Source: an uncultured Clostridia bacterium (GTDB lineage Bacteria > Bacillota > Clostridia > Christensenellales > CAG-314). From it: DNA of 64,000 nt. Both the position numbers and the translations under genes were made by a program. Below, piece by piece: positions 18,326 through 28,160 of the stretch. The DNA is taken from the NCBI GenBank assembly GCA_934230325.1, contig CAKQEP010000009.1, positions 1 to 64,000 of the forward strand. Reading direction: 5' to 3'. Positions within the stretch are counted from its first letter, which is position 1, and the number at the start of each line of letters is the position of its first letter. Below the pieces are notes generated by a model. That model had not been told where the DNA came from and made no database searches. It saw only the letters and a list, made by a program, of their open reading frames with translations.

Positions 18326-18626
18326 ACCCCTATTTTTGACAAAATTACCCTTTTTAAACTTTGTTTTTGGTAAAAAACCGCGTTTTCCCTCGCCCTTTTG
18401 CCGCTTTCTTCTGCGCTTACTTAAAAGAATATCAAATATCTACATATTTTAACAAACCGTATCAAAACTCAAAATTTTGCGGTAATCGATGGACAAATCG
18501 CCCCTTTTTTGGTATAAAGTAATAAAATAACCAACAAAAGCGGCGGCATTTTGCAAGCGGCAACGCCCAAAACGCAAAAAAATCCGCAAAACGCCAAGCC
18601 AAAACGCAAAAGAAAAGGAGAATAGT
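18326..18626. promoter_or_regulatory. Divergent intergenic region with degV promoter at 18490-18518
   Basis: About 300 bases between the unknown gene and degV. On the plus strand TGGACA (18490-18495) and TATAAA (18513-18518) are 17 bases apart and form a plausible promoter roughly 100 bases before degV. The rest is A/C-rich, without other visible structure. Confidence 0.55.
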
Positions 18627-19499
18627 ATGCTTGTTCTTTTTACCGATACCGACACCGACATAACTCCGGAACTTGCGGAGTTTTACGGTTACAACCTTAT
18701 CAGCATGCCTTACGTCGTCGACCAAAAGGAAGTGTATCCTTACGTAGACTTTAAAACGTTTGACGCGCACGGTTTTTATGATATGTTGCGCGGCGGCGTG
18801 ATACCGCAGACCTGCGGAATAAGTCCGCAAGCGTACATAAACTATTTCGAGCCGTTTTTTAAGCGTGGCGACGACATTTTGTACGTACACTTTTCCCGCG
18901 CGATGAGCGGAACGTTTAACGCAATGGACATTGCGCTCAAAGAGTTGGCGCAGCGTTATCCCGACCGCAAGTTTTTTGCTGTGGACACAAAAGGAATCAC
19001 CACGTTGAGCCTTAACATCGCAAAGGAAGTGGGCGATTTGTACAAGGCGGGCAAATCCGGAGAAGAAATAGTCGAGTGGGCAAAACGAGAAGTAGACAAG
19101 TTTGCGATTTTCTTTTACGCCGACGACCTCAAATTTTTCCGTCGCAGCGGTAGAGTGACAAATCTTGCGGCGACTATGGGCAACATTATGGGCGTACACC
19201 CCGTGCTTCATATGGGCAAAGACGGAATGATGGCTACGCTCACCAAAGCGATAGGCCGCAAATCGACGCTCAAAAAAATAGTCGATTACGTCGAGCAACT
19301 TCAAGACGACATAAAGTCGCACAGAGTGATAATAGGTCACAGCGACTGCAAGCAAATAGCGGATATTTTGGCGCAGATGCTAAAAGAACGCTTTGGCGAC
19401 GACCTTAACATAGAGTTTGCAGAAGTCAACCCGACGGCGGGCAGTCACTGCGGTCCCGACGGCGTAGGCGTATGTTTTCACTGCACGCAAAGGCTTTGA
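18627..19499 (+). CDS. DegV family fatty-acid-binding protein
   Basis: A 290-residue DegV protein. The family binds a fatty acid in a pocket between two domains, and the FakB members hand it to the kinase FakA for phosphorylation. The sequence opens with LFTDTDTDITPELAEFYG, has the conserved HFSRAMSGTFNA serine region and the LKFFRRSGRV and GSHCGPDGVG signatures. AAAGGAG sits before the ATG. No fakA is adjacent. A second, distinct DegV protein is at 32391-33254, so the cell has at least two, perhaps with different fatty-acid preferences. Confidence 0.92.
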   Translation: MLVLFTDTDTDITPELAEFYGYNLISMPYVVDQKEVYPYVDFKTFDAHGFYDMLRGGVIPQTCGISPQAYINYFEPFFKRGDDILYVHFSRAMSGTFNAMDIALKELAQRYPDRKFFAVDTKGITTLSLNIAKEVGDLYKAGKSGEEIVEWAKREVDKFAIFFYADDLKFFRRSGRVTNLAATMGNIMGVHPVLHMGKDGMMATLTKAIGRKSTLKKIVDYVEQLQDDIKSHRVIIGHSDCKQIADILAQMLKERFGDDLNIEFAEVNPTAGSHCGPDGVGVCFHCTQRL

Positions 19500-19599
19500 T
19501 ATTGCGGTTTAAAACTTTGCAAAATCGACCGCACAAACAAAATCGATAACCCAAACAAAGCCAAACCAAACAAAACAAATCGAATCAAATCGAATCGAA
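19500..19599. repeat. Short low-complexity AATCGA repeats between convergent genes
   Basis: The 100 bases between degV and spoIIE consist of CAAA and AATCGAATC units, with several imperfect tandem copies of AATCGA near 19575-19602. No hairpin terminator was found for either gene. Confidence 0.5.
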
Positions 19600-21861
19600 T
19601 CAATAAATTTTTGCAACCATAACCGTTATATCGTCCCTTGCAACGCCGCCTGCGCTTGCAAGGGCTTGTTCTACGAGGTTTTGCGCGATAAGTTGCGGGT
19701 TTGTGAGCAAACACTCGTCCACAAGCACGGCGGGCGCGGTTTTGTCGGAAAAACTATCCCAAAACCCGTCGCTGGCAAGCAATACGAGGTCGTTTTTGCC
19801 CAACGTCATACGAGAAGTCGCAGGCTTTACTTCTTCCAAAACGCCTATGGGCAGACTGCAACCCTCTACAAATCGCACTTCTCCGGCGCACTTTACCACG
19901 CCCAACGGCGCGCCCAACTTGATAAAGTCCGCCGCTCCGTTCTTTAAATCTATTACTACTATGTCTACGGCGGTAAACACTTCGGTATTTGCCGCCGTCA
20001 TCAATTTGTTTATGCAGTTTAGTATCAGGTCGTTGTCAAACCCCGCTCGATAAAAATTTTCTACCATACTTACCGACGCGGCGGAAGCGTTTTGCGCCTG
20101 CTCGCCGCTACCCATACCGTCGCACAACCCCAAAAGGTACTTGTCGTTGTCCAACCGCAAAAAAGTGTGCGTATCTCCGCTGATTTCGCTGTTTTGTTTG
20201 GTTGCCGACGCTATCCCCACCGACACGTCAAAACGCGGTTTTGGCGCAAAGTACAACGCCGACCAGTTGTCGCCGGAAAGATTTTCCTTTGCTTTGCAAC
20301 ACATATCCAAACCGCACGCTTTGCTCACTACTTCTGCGATTTGCGGTTTGTCCGCGTCCTTTTTGTCCACCACTACGGTGACGGAAATATCTTTTTGGTT
20401 GCAAACAAAAGCCACTTCTTTGGTCAGAACGTTAAAAAAAGTCAATTGCTCCATTACGAGTTTTTCGCGCTTGCTGTCAAAACTCAACGTTGCGCGGCTG
20501 TCAACCGAAAGATTGTTTATCACCTTGCTTATTCCTTCCGTAACGTCGGCAAGCAAGGCGCGGCTGTTGTCATAACTGCTGTTGACGAGATAGTATTGCT
20601 TGTAATTTGCGACTTCTGCATTTACGCAGGACAAGACCGCGCTTATTCTGCGGCACTTTGACGCAAGCGACGGCTCGACGTCCAAAAGCGTAACCCGCCC
20701 CCTGTCTATCCCGCAAGCCGTAAGCCCGTTTAACGCCGACTGCGTTTCCTGCGATTGATTGCGCCAACACACCAAACGTTTAGAACAATCTTTGCACGCG
20801 ACGTCGGCAACCTGATTGCTTATTGCGTAAACGGCTTTTTGCGGCGGCATAACCCCCCGCGTAAGAGATTTGAAGGTGTTTTGCATACAAAAAAACACTT
20901 CCGAAAGGTCAAAAAGGCGGCGGCTGAGATTTATTCTGAGCCTGTTTATTATGTGGCGCGGCGAGTACTGCGCGCCGTCTTGCCCCAACACGACGCGGGC
21001 GCGCTTGAGCAAGGAAAAAGGTACGCAACAAAAAGCAAAACAACCGCAAACGGTCATAACGAGATTTACGGTGGTCAACTGCCCGTACACTTCAAAAAAG
21101 TACGCCGTTATCAGTTCTCCCAACAACAACGCAAAGGTTGACAAATATCTGTTTACGGTGCAAAAAGCCACCGCGCACGCCGTCCACACGAGGTAAACCG
21201 CCGCCATAATCAAACCGTTGCCCGCTACCGCGCTTGCCGCTCCCAACGTTGCCGCCATACAAAACGCCGTTTGCGGGTTTGCGGCAAAGGTAAAAAACAA
21301 AATGATAAACGGCGCGAAAGGCTTTATCAGCGGCGCGCCGAAAACGGTGATTTTGGTCAGCCCGACAAACACGGCAAGCAATACGAGATTGACGGAAACG
21401 GCTTCGTCCGGAGACAGGCTGTACTTTAACCCGCGCACAAACAAGGCGCGCATAGCGTAAATGCAGACGTAACAAAAAACCGCGCCCAACGCAAGCGAAA
21501 CGAGGCGGTCAAACAACTCCGCGCGTTGCAATTTGTACGCAAAAAAGAATACGTTAGCGAGAAAAATGTACAAAAGCAACAACCACCGCCCTATTTTCTT
21601 TTTTGTTTTGCAATGCAAAAGGCACAGCGAAACCATCACCGCCGCTTGCGACAACGCAACAAAAAAAGCGTCCGCGCCGCCTATCAAGGAGGTCAGCGCA
21701 AACACCGCCGTCGGTACGACCGTGTTTCCCGCGTACAGCAACCCCACAAACAATCCGAAAGAAGTCATTCCGTTTGACGCGTCGTTTAGACGCAACAGAC
21801 AAAAGGCTGCGGCAGAAAACAAAGCAAGCAAGGACTGATATTTAAATTTTTTTGCCGACAT
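19600..21861 (-). CDS. spoIIE: Stage II sporulation protein E (PP2C phosphatase)
   Basis: Membrane serine phosphatase that dephosphorylates SpoIIAA in the forespore and so releases sigma-F. The 753-residue protein has about ten N-terminal membrane segments (residues 1-300), a middle region, and a C-terminal PP2C domain with metal-binding aspartates in LGLCDGMGSGE and LLASDGFWDSF. Length is slightly below the 800 to 830 residues usual in Bacillus. GGGAGG lies 8-9 bases before the ATG. No clear Spo0A box was found upstream. Its presence argues that the organism forms endospores or did so recently. Confidence 0.95.
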   Translation of the reverse strand: MSAKKFKYQSLLALFSAAAFCLLRLNDASNGMTSFGLFVGLLYAGNTVVPTAVFALTSLIGGADAFFVALSQAAVMVSLCLLHCKTKKKIGRWLLLLYIFLANVFFFAYKLQRAELFDRLVSLALGAVFCYVCIYAMRALFVRGLKYSLSPDEAVSVNLVLLAVFVGLTKITVFGAPLIKPFAPFIILFFTFAANPQTAFCMAATLGAASAVAGNGLIMAAVYLVWTACAVAFCTVNRYLSTFALLLGELITAYFFEVYGQLTTVNLVMTVCGCFAFCCVPFSLLKRARVVLGQDGAQYSPRHIINRLRINLSRRLFDLSEVFFCMQNTFKSLTRGVMPPQKAVYAISNQVADVACKDCSKRLVCWRNQSQETQSALNGLTACGIDRGRVTLLDVEPSLASKCRRISAVLSCVNAEVANYKQYYLVNSSYDNSRALLADVTEGISKVINNLSVDSRATLSFDSKREKLVMEQLTFFNVLTKEVAFVCNQKDISVTVVVDKKDADKPQIAEVVSKACGLDMCCKAKENLSGDNWSALYFAPKPRFDVSVGIASATKQNSEISGDTHTFLRLDNDKYLLGLCDGMGSGEQAQNASAASVSMVENFYRAGFDNDLILNCINKLMTAANTEVFTAVDIVVIDLKNGAADFIKLGAPLGVVKCAGEVRFVEGCSLPIGVLEEVKPATSRMTLGKNDLVLLASDGFWDSFSDKTAPAVLVDECLLTNPQLIAQNLVEQALASAGGVARDDITVMVAKIY

Positions 21862-22036
21862 TTATTTTTTCCTCCCTACGCCAAACCGCAAAAACAATAA
21901 AAAACGCCAAATACAGGCGGGCGGCTATCGGTTTTTCCCTTTTTTGGGCTTGTTTTAACTTTAACGGTTTTTATACCGCAAAAAAAGACAAGTTTTGGAC
22001 AAAAATAAGAAAAAAAGTAAAAACGAGCGGCGCGAC

Positions 22037-22070
22037 CGCCGCAATCAAAACAACGCCGCAATCAAAACAA
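22037..22070. repeat. 17-base tandem duplication
   Basis: The unit CGCCGCAATCAAAACAA occurs twice in direct succession (22037-22053 and 22054-22070) in the 240-base gap between spoIIE and uppP. The second copy also pairs with TTGCGGCG at 22076-22083 and could form a weak hairpin after the uppP stop codon. The rest of the gap is A/T-rich and shows nothing else. Confidence 0.6.
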
Positions 22071-22100
22071 CCGATTTGCGGCGTCAACCCGACAAAAAAA

Positions 22101-22859
22101 TCACAGCGTGAGTAAGGACAGCAGTATGGGGATAATCATATAGTACGCAAAGCGGTGCAAGTCCTTTGATTTTAGCAATCCGAGCAAAAACCGCAGGCAA
22201 ATCACGCCGACAAAGTACGCAACAACGGCTCCGACGACGGCGGGAATCCACTCTATTTGCGTATTGCTTTGCGCCGCTTTAAGTACTTCCCACAGCGCGC
22301 CGCCTATAATGACGGGTACGGAAATCAAAAAAGAAAATTCTGCGCTTTGTTCTCTTTTTACGCCAAACGCGCTCATAGCGGCAATGGTTGCGCCGCTACG
22401 CGACAAACCCGAAAAAACGGCGAGCCCCTGCGCCGTCCCCGCCGCAAACGCAATCAAAAAAGGCTTGTTTGTATACATATTTTTTTCGCATTTAAACAGC
22501 CTCGTGACGTACAGCAAAACCGCCGTCAAAGTAAATCCGAGCGGCAACAATCCGTAATAAACGTTGTCGGGAACAAATATTTTTACCGCAAACGCAATCA
22601 AAGCGGTAGGAATACTCGCAACGACGGTCATAGAAGTTCTTTTGTCTTTTAGCGGGTGCTTTAAAATATCAAAAAAGGTACGTCTAAAAACGGTAAAAAG
22701 AGCGAGCAACGTTCCGACGTGCAACGTGATGTTAAAAAACAAGTCGGCTTCCCGCCCCATTATTTTTTCCGCCAAAACGAGGTGTCCGCTGCTGCTTACG
22801 GGCAAAAACTCCGTCAATCCTTGTACTACTCCCAAAAATATTGCTTCTCCTACCGACAA
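22101..22859 (-). CDS. uppP: Undecaprenyl-diphosphatase
   Basis: BacA-type membrane phosphatase that recycles the lipid carrier for peptidoglycan. The 252-residue protein has about eight membrane segments and both active-site motifs: GLTEFLPVSSSGHL near residues 14-27 and SGLSRSGATI in the second half, the latter with S in place of the usual first proline. The start is a TTG at 22859 (reading SVGEAIFLG), chosen because GAGGAGCG lies 8 bases upstream and the family begins there; longer frames upstream lack a ribosome site. Confidence 0.92.
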   Translation of the reverse strand: MSVGEAIFLGVVQGLTEFLPVSSSGHLVLAEKIMGREADLFFNITLHVGTLLALFTVFRRTFFDILKHPLKDKRTSMTVVASIPTALIAFAVKIFVPDNVYYGLLPLGFTLTAVLLYVTRLFKCEKNMYTNKPFLIAFAAGTAQGLAVFSGLSRSGATIAAMSAFGVKREQSAEFSFLISVPVIIGGALWEVLKAAQSNTQIEWIPAVVGAVVAYFVGVICLRFLLGLLKSKDLHRFAYYMIIPILLSLLTL

Positions 22860-22877
22860 AATAATACGCTCCTCGTG

Positions 22878-22929
22878 TTTACAAAATCGATTTAATATTG
22901 TATAATATAAGTTATGCGAGAGTCGGCAA
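22878..22929. promoter_or_regulatory. Divergent promoters of ychF and uppP sharing one -10 region
   Basis: Plus strand: TTTACA (22878-22883), 17 bases, TATAAT (22901-22906), serving ychF. Minus strand: TTGCCG (22924-22929), 16 bases, TATTAT (22902-22907), serving uppP. The two -10 boxes overlap, so both polymerases cannot bind together. The plus-strand promoter is the clearer one. Confidence 0.55.
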
Positions 22930-22981
22930 CTTTTTTTGCCGCCGCTCGTTTGCAATATTGTATGGAGATTTTTTCGATAAT

Positions 22982-24079
22982 ATGAAACTCGGAGTAGTAG
23001 GTCTTCCCAACGTCGGCAAAAGCACGCTTTTTAACGCAATCACGCGCGCCGGCGCAGAAATAGCAAATTATCCTTTTTGCACAATCGAGCCAAACGTAGG
23101 CGTAGTAGCGGTACCCGACGAGCGACTTGACAAGTTGGCGGCGTTGTACGACAGCAAAAAAATCACGCCCGCATACGTTGAGTTTGTAGACATTGCGGGT
23201 TTGGTAAAGGGCGCGAGTCACGGAGAAGGTTTGGGCAACAAATTTTTGAGTCACATACGAGAAGTTGACGCTATCGTTCACGTGGTGCGTTGTTTTACCG
23301 ACAGCAACGTTACGCACGTAGAGCAAAGCGTAAACCCTCTGCGCGACATAGAAACGATAAATTTAGAACTCATTTTTGCCGATATGGACGCGACGGAACG
23401 CGCCGTAAACAAAGCAAAAACGATGGCTAAAGGCGGCGACAAAAAGTTGGCGGCGGACGCGCAACTGTTTGAGCGAGTGTACAAGCATCTCGAAAGCGGC
23501 AAGCCCGCCCGCACGATGGATTTGACGGAAGAAGAAAAAGACGCGGTAAGCGGTCTGTTTTTGCTTACTTCCAAACCCGTCATATACGCCGCAAACGTCG
23601 GAGAAGAAGATATGGGCAAGTCGGAAAAAGATTTGCCGCTCGTCGCGGCGGTTGAGAGTTACGCCGCAACGGAAGGCGCGCAGACGCTGGTCATTTGCGC
23701 CAAAGTAGAGGAAGAACTCGCTTCCCTTCCCGACGAGGACAGGCAGATGTTTTTGCAAGAGTACGGCATAAAAGAAAGCGGCTTGTCCCGTATGATAAAA
23801 AAGTGTTACGATTTGCTCGGGCTAATCAGTTACCTTACCGCAGGAGAAAAGGAAACGCGCGCGTGGACGATAACAAAAGGTACAAAAGCGCCGCAAGCGG
23901 CGGGTAAGATTCACACCGATTTCGAGCGCGGGTTTATCCGTGCGGAAGTCGTTCCGTACCAAGTTTTGCTGGAATGCGGAAACTACAACAACGCCAAAGA
24001 AAAGGGTAAAGTTCGCAGTGAAGGCAAGGATTACGTAATGAAAGACGGCGACGTGGTGCTTTTCCGCTTTAACGTCTGA
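22982..24079 (+). CDS. ychF: Ribosome-binding ATPase YchF
   Basis: Obg-family P-loop protein that prefers ATP to GTP and binds ribosomes. The 365-residue protein starts MKLGVVGLPNVGKSTLFNAI, with the P-loop at residues 7-15, then DIAGLVKGASHGEGLGN (switch II), and ends in the TGS-like domain FRFNV. The frame is open further upstream, but the ATG at 22982 directly precedes the P-loop strand, as in all homologs. TGGAG lies about 14 bases before it. Confidence 0.96.
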   Translation: MKLGVVGLPNVGKSTLFNAITRAGAEIANYPFCTIEPNVGVVAVPDERLDKLAALYDSKKITPAYVEFVDIAGLVKGASHGEGLGNKFLSHIREVDAIVHVVRCFTDSNVTHVEQSVNPLRDIETINLELIFADMDATERAVNKAKTMAKGGDKKLAADAQLFERVYKHLESGKPARTMDLTEEEKDAVSGLFLLTSKPVIYAANVGEEDMGKSEKDLPLVAAVESYAATEGAQTLVICAKVEEELASLPDEDRQMFLQEYGIKESGLSRMIKKCYDLLGLISYLTAGEKETRAWTITKGTKAPQAAGKIHTDFERGFIRAEVVPYQVLLECGNYNNAKEKGKVRSEGKDYVMKDGDVVLFRFNV

Positions 24080-24180
24080 TTTTATCTCAACGGCGGCGGT
24101 TGCCGTTTGCTCGCAACGACAATTCAAAACCCGATAAAACCGCCGCAAAAAACCGCAACTTTTTAACGGAGGATACTCTA

Positions 24181-25794
24181 ATGCAGGAAATAAAAAATCC
24201 CGACAGACCAAAAGTGTCGCTGGGCAACAAAATCGCTTTTGCGTGCGGCGACGTATTTGGCGGCGGCAGTTTTAACATAATCAACTTTTTGTTTGTGCCT
24301 TTTTTGACGCTCACCGTCGGCATACCTATGTACTGGGTGGGCGTGATAATGCTCGTAAGCAAAATCTGGGACGGCATCATCGACCCCTTTATCGGCAACA
24401 TAAGCGACGCAAAACAACCAAAAAAGTACGGCAAACGCAGATTCTTTATGCTGATTTGCGCGCCTTTGCTAATCGTGGCGATGGTGTTGCTGTTTTTCCC
24501 GTGGAGTCTTGTGACAAACAGCGTCGCTCTTAAAGTCGTTCTTACCGTTTTGGTATATCTCATTTACGCAACGACGCAATCTTTCATTTTGATTCCCTAT
24601 TACAGTTTGGGCAGCGAAATGAGCGCGGATTTTGTGGAGCGTACCAACGTAAACGCCGTAAGACTCGGTTTTTCTATTTTTAGCAGCGTAATTTGCGTAG
24701 CGGTACCCGGAATGATAGCGGGACCGGAAAAAGGTCCGTTGAGTTATATCGTTATGGCGGCGATATTCGGCGGCGTATTCTGTATTGCGGTGCTTGTGAC
24801 GGCGTTGTTTGCGCGGGAGCAGATAGTAAGCCCCGCCGTCAAAAACAAGGTCAATTTTAAAAGATTTTTCGAGCCGCTCAAAATGAGCACTTACCGCAAC
24901 TATCTCGGTATGCAAATGTGCAGCAGTATGGGTATGGCCATTATGAGCAGTTACTTTTTTACTTATTGCGACTTTTGGCTGAGAGAAGGCACGTATATGA
25001 ATTCTCTCGTCAACGGCGCGGCACGATTCCCCGTCGCTACCGTTGCGGCGGCAATAATGTTTGCGGCGCAAATCGTGGCGTTGCCCTTGTACTTTGCGAT
25101 AATAAAAAACAAAGGCAAATCCTTTGCGTATCGGACGGGCGCGGGAATTTGGGCGGCAATCGCTTTGGTCTTGTTCTTTTTGCCGCAACAACAGTTTGAC
25201 CCCGCAACTTTTCAGGTCACAAAACAAGCCCCCGACTGGTTGTTGTTTGTTTTGGCGTTTGCAATCGGAATAGGTATCGGCGGTCCCGTTTTGGTCCCTC
25301 ATACCGCTTTCGGCGACGTTTGCGACGCGGGAGAACTGTATTACGGCGCGCGGAGAGAAGGCGCGTTTAGCGGTCTGTCCAACTTTTTAAACACGACGGC
25401 GCAGGCTTTGGGACTTGCCGTAGCGAGTTGGGTTATCGGAGCGGCGGGCTATTTGGAAACGACGTATACCGCGCCCACAAAACACGCGGAATATTACTTT
25501 GAAAAAATTTACGAAGGAATAGGCAAAAGCACGTGGGTACCGACAAGTCAACCCGACTCGGCAAACCTTGCGATAAGGATAGTGATAGCCTTTTTGCCCA
25601 TACTGATAATGGCTTTGGGCGTATTTTTCAGTTTTAAATACAAACTGACGAGAGAACGCCAAAACCGCATAGCCGCCTGTGTAAAACTCGACAAGCACAG
25701 CGAAGAATACGCCAAAACGAGGCAACAACTTTTGCAAGAACTCGACGAAAAAGTCATAGAACTCGAGTTTGACGAGCAACAAGACAAAAACTAA
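24181..25794 (+). CDS. GPH-family sugar:cation symporter (MelB type)
   Basis: A 537-residue membrane carrier with about twelve membrane segments. The opening LGNKIAFACGDVFGGGSFN and the loop DGIIDPFIGNISDAKQPKKYGKRR, with paired aspartates, match glycoside-pentoside-hexuronide:cation symporters such as MelB. These import sugars with sodium or protons. The length exceeds the usual 450 to 480 residues, partly by a loop near residue 330-350 and a charged C-terminal helix. CGGAGG lies 7 bases before the ATG at 24181. No glycosidase gene is adjacent, so the sugar cannot be named. A sodium link to the V-ATPase is possible but unproven. Confidence 0.85.
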   Translation: MQEIKNPDRPKVSLGNKIAFACGDVFGGGSFNIINFLFVPFLTLTVGIPMYWVGVIMLVSKIWDGIIDPFIGNISDAKQPKKYGKRRFFMLICAPLLIVAMVLLFFPWSLVTNSVALKVVLTVLVYLIYATTQSFILIPYYSLGSEMSADFVERTNVNAVRLGFSIFSSVICVAVPGMIAGPEKGPLSYIVMAAIFGGVFCIAVLVTALFAREQIVSPAVKNKVNFKRFFEPLKMSTYRNYLGMQMCSSMGMAIMSSYFFTYCDFWLREGTYMNSLVNGAARFPVATVAAAIMFAAQIVALPLYFAIIKNKGKSFAYRTGAGIWAAIALVLFFLPQQQFDPATFQVTKQAPDWLLFVLAFAIGIGIGGPVLVPHTAFGDVCDAGELYYGARREGAFSGLSNFLNTTAQALGLAVASWVIGAAGYLETTYTAPTKHAEYYFEKIYEGIGKSTWVPTSQPDSANLAIRIVIAFLPILIMALGVFFSFKYKLTRERQNRIAACVKLDKHSEEYAKTRQQLLQELDEKVIELEFDEQQDKN

Positions 25795-25803
25795 TATACG
25801 TAT

Positions 25804-26592
25804 ATGATTTTTTGCAACAAATACAGCGGAAGTCGCGGCAATCTCAACTTTATCGACGACGGCAGACACAAAATTTTGATAGATTGCGGCGGGCAGATAG
25901 GCTCGGTCAAAAACGCGCTGAAACAGCACGCGACGGACTTGAAAGATATTGACGCCGTACTCGTCACTCACGAGCACAACGACCACGTATCGGCTTTGGA
26001 GTGCTTTTTAAAATACAACGACCGCGCAAAGGTTTTTGTACACGAATCGGGCGCAAATGCCTTGTACTTAAAGATTCCGTCGGCGTACGGCAGGTTGACG
26101 ACTTTTGACAGTCCGTTTGACTGTTTCGGGTACGGAATAGACTTTTTTGAGTGCAGTCACGACGCCGCTTTTTGCGTCGGGTACAAGGTCGCCGACGCCA
26201 AAGGTCACGCCGTCGCTTCCGTCACCGACACGGGGGCGGTCAACGTCAAAAAAATTTGCGCTTTTTTTAAAGGTTGCGATACGGTTTTGCTGGAAAGCAA
26301 CCACGACGAAGAAATGTTGCGCAAAGGCGCGTATCCCGCCGCGCTTAAAAAACGCATTTTGAGCAAAAAAGGACATCTGTCCAACGGTCAGGCGGGAGAA
26401 ATTTTAAAAGTTCTGCCCGACGTAAACGTAAAAAACGTCTTTTTGGGACATATCAGCCTTGACAACAACACGGAAGAAATGGCGTTTAATCAGGCGGTGT
26501 TTAATATAGAGCGTTCCGGCGCGAAGGAAGGCAAGGACCTAAACGTCTTTGTCGCAAGACAATTTACCGGTGGAGAAAAAATAAATGTATAA
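25804..26592 (+). CDS. MBL-fold metallo-hydrolase, YycJ/WalJ-like
   Basis: A 262-residue metallo-beta-lactamase-fold protein. The metal-binding motif is His56-x-His58-x-Asp60-His61 in VTHEHNDH. The N-terminal SGSRGN stretch resembles the SGSSGN of YycJ/WalJ proteins, which act as exonucleases linked to cell-wall or mismatch-repair functions in Bacillus. In Bacillus yycJ lies close to rlmH, as here, which supports the call. Its end overlaps the CPBP protease gene by 8 bases. walRK genes are not in the window. Confidence 0.85.
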   Translation: MIFCNKYSGSRGNLNFIDDGRHKILIDCGGQIGSVKNALKQHATDLKDIDAVLVTHEHNDHVSALECFLKYNDRAKVFVHESGANALYLKIPSAYGRLTTFDSPFDCFGYGIDFFECSHDAAFCVGYKVADAKGHAVASVTDTGAVNVKKICAFFKGCDTVLLESNHDEEMLRKGAYPAALKKRILSKKGHLSNGQAGEILKVLPDVNVKNVFLGHISLDNNTEEMAFNQAVFNIERSGAKEGKDLNVFVARQFTGGEKINV

Positions 26593-27583
26593 AAACCAAT
26601 TCGACAAAAATCAGGCGTGCAAAGCCTTTACGATAAGCGTTGCGGTCATCGTCGCCATAAACCTCGTCTTTGCTGCGCTCAATATGCTGATAAAGTTCAC
26701 CGACCAAGACGGAAATTACAAAGGTATCTGGTTTTGGGTGATAAGTACCGTTTTGCAACTCGGCTTGTTTGCAACGGCTTTAGTTTTTTCCAAAGTTACG
26801 CAAACGGAATTTTTGACGGCGACGACGCTTAACAACAAACCTAAACTCTTGCCCTTTGCGTTGGCTGTCGTCACGGCGATAGGTCTTTTCTTTTTGGTAT
26901 GCCCGTTGCAGATTTGGTTTTTAAAACTGCTGTCTAATATCGGCTACACACCAAAAAGCAGTGTTCCGCTGACCGGCGGCGCGCTTAACGCCGTTTTGTT
27001 GTTTGTGTTTGTGGCGGCGTTGCCCGCTTTCTGCGAGGAAACGTTGTTTAGAGGCGTAATAGCAAACGGTTTTAAACAACTCGGACTTGTTTCTGCCTGC
27101 CTTGTCACGGGCGCGCTGTTTTCGCTGTACCACTTCTCCCCCGCGCAGACGCTTCATCAGTTTGTAATGGGGTGCGCGCTCACGCTGTTTGCGCTAAAAA
27201 CTCAAAGCGTGTGGACGGCGATTGCGGTTCACTTTTTAAACAACGCCTTGTCCCTTGCTTTCAGTCTGGCGTACGGCGCGGCGGGCGCAGACGCTTTTGT
27301 CCTCCAATACTGGTACGCGTTTTTGTTTGGCGGACTCGTCGTTGCGGGGGTGGGTTTGTGGCTGTTTTTAACCGTCACCAAAGACGTAAACCTAAACGAA
27401 ACGCCGACGACAACGACGGAACAACCGCAACAAATGACAAAACTATCCAAACAAAACATAGCGAAGGAACGGGCAAATCAAGCCAAGCCAAAAACCTTTT
27501 CCGACAACTTTTTGTTGTACTGCGGCATAGCCGTCTGCATCGTGTTTTGGGTATCAAACTTTATTTCCAACGCAAAGGGATAA
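26585..27583 (+). CDS. CPBP family intramembrane metalloprotease
   Basis: A 332-residue membrane protein of the CAAX-protease and bacteriocin-processing (Abi) family. Motif 1 is EETLFRG (Glu151-Glu152 and the arginine). Motif 2 lies in LYHFSPAQTLHQF and motif 3 is HFLNN, so all metal ligands seem present. About eight membrane segments; a polar linker of some 50 residues precedes a last segment near the C-terminus. It overlaps the MBL gene by 8 bases and is followed 4 bases later by rlmH, so the three genes are one unit. Substrate unknown. Confidence 0.88.
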   Translation: MYKNQFDKNQACKAFTISVAVIVAINLVFAALNMLIKFTDQDGNYKGIWFWVISTVLQLGLFATALVFSKVTQTEFLTATTLNNKPKLLPFALAVVTAIGLFFLVCPLQIWFLKLLSNIGYTPKSSVPLTGGALNAVLLFVFVAALPAFCEETLFRGVIANGFKQLGLVSACLVTGALFSLYHFSPAQTLHQFVMGCALTLFALKTQSVWTAIAVHFLNNALSLAFSLAYGAAGADAFVLQYWYAFLFGGLVVAGVGLWLFLTVTKDVNLNETPTTTTEQPQQMTKLSKQNIAKERANQAKPKTFSDNFLLYCGIAVCIVFWVSNFISNAKG

Positions 27584-27587
27584 GCGT

Positions 27588-28058
27588 ATGCTAAAAGTCA
27601 AAATCGTTTGCGTGGGCAAAATAAAGGAAAAATTTTTTAAAGACGCCGTAGACGAGTACGTCAAGCGGCTGGGCGCATACTGCAATACGGAAATAACGGA
27701 GATTAACGAAAGCCGCATAGACAAACCCAACGCGGCAGACGTTGCAAAGGCGTTGACGGCGGAAGGCAAAAACATTATCGCCGCGACGGAAGGCTTAAAG
27801 ATTTTGTGCGACGTAGCGGGCAAACAAACGGACAGCGACGACGTTGCAAAACTTTTAAAAAAAGCCGCAGAAACTAAAGGCTCGATTACTTTTGTCGTGG
27901 GAAGCAGTTTTGGCGTGAGCGAAGAAGTCAAAGCGGCGGCAGACGAAAGAATAAGTTTTGGCAAAATAACCTTGCCGCACCAACTGTTTAGGGTTGTTTT
28001 GTGCGAGCAAATTTATCGCGGGTTTACTATTTTAAACGGTACGCCTTACCACAAGTAG
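27588..28058 (+). CDS. rlmH: 23S rRNA pseudouridine-1915 N3-methyltransferase
   Basis: SPOUT-class methyltransferase that modifies helix 69 of 23S rRNA. The 156 residues match the family length, from LKVKIVCVGKIKEKFF through VGSSFGVSEEV to the invariant C-terminal tail RVVLCEQIYRGFTI...YHK that forms the SAM knot. AAGGGA precedes the ATG. Final gene of the MBL-CPBP-rlmH unit. Confidence 0.96.
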   Translation: MLKVKIVCVGKIKEKFFKDAVDEYVKRLGAYCNTEITEINESRIDKPNAADVAKALTAEGKNIIAATEGLKILCDVAGKQTDSDDVAKLLKKAAETKGSITFVVGSSFGVSEEVKAAADERISFGKITLPHQLFRVVLCEQIYRGFTILNGTPYHK

Positions 28059-28160
28059 CCGCATTAAAGTTGCCGCTCAAACAAAAAAATACGGTAACGC
28101 ATAAAAAAAAGACACACCTATCGCATTAAAAAAGGTATACCGCCTATCTTACAAAAAAAT

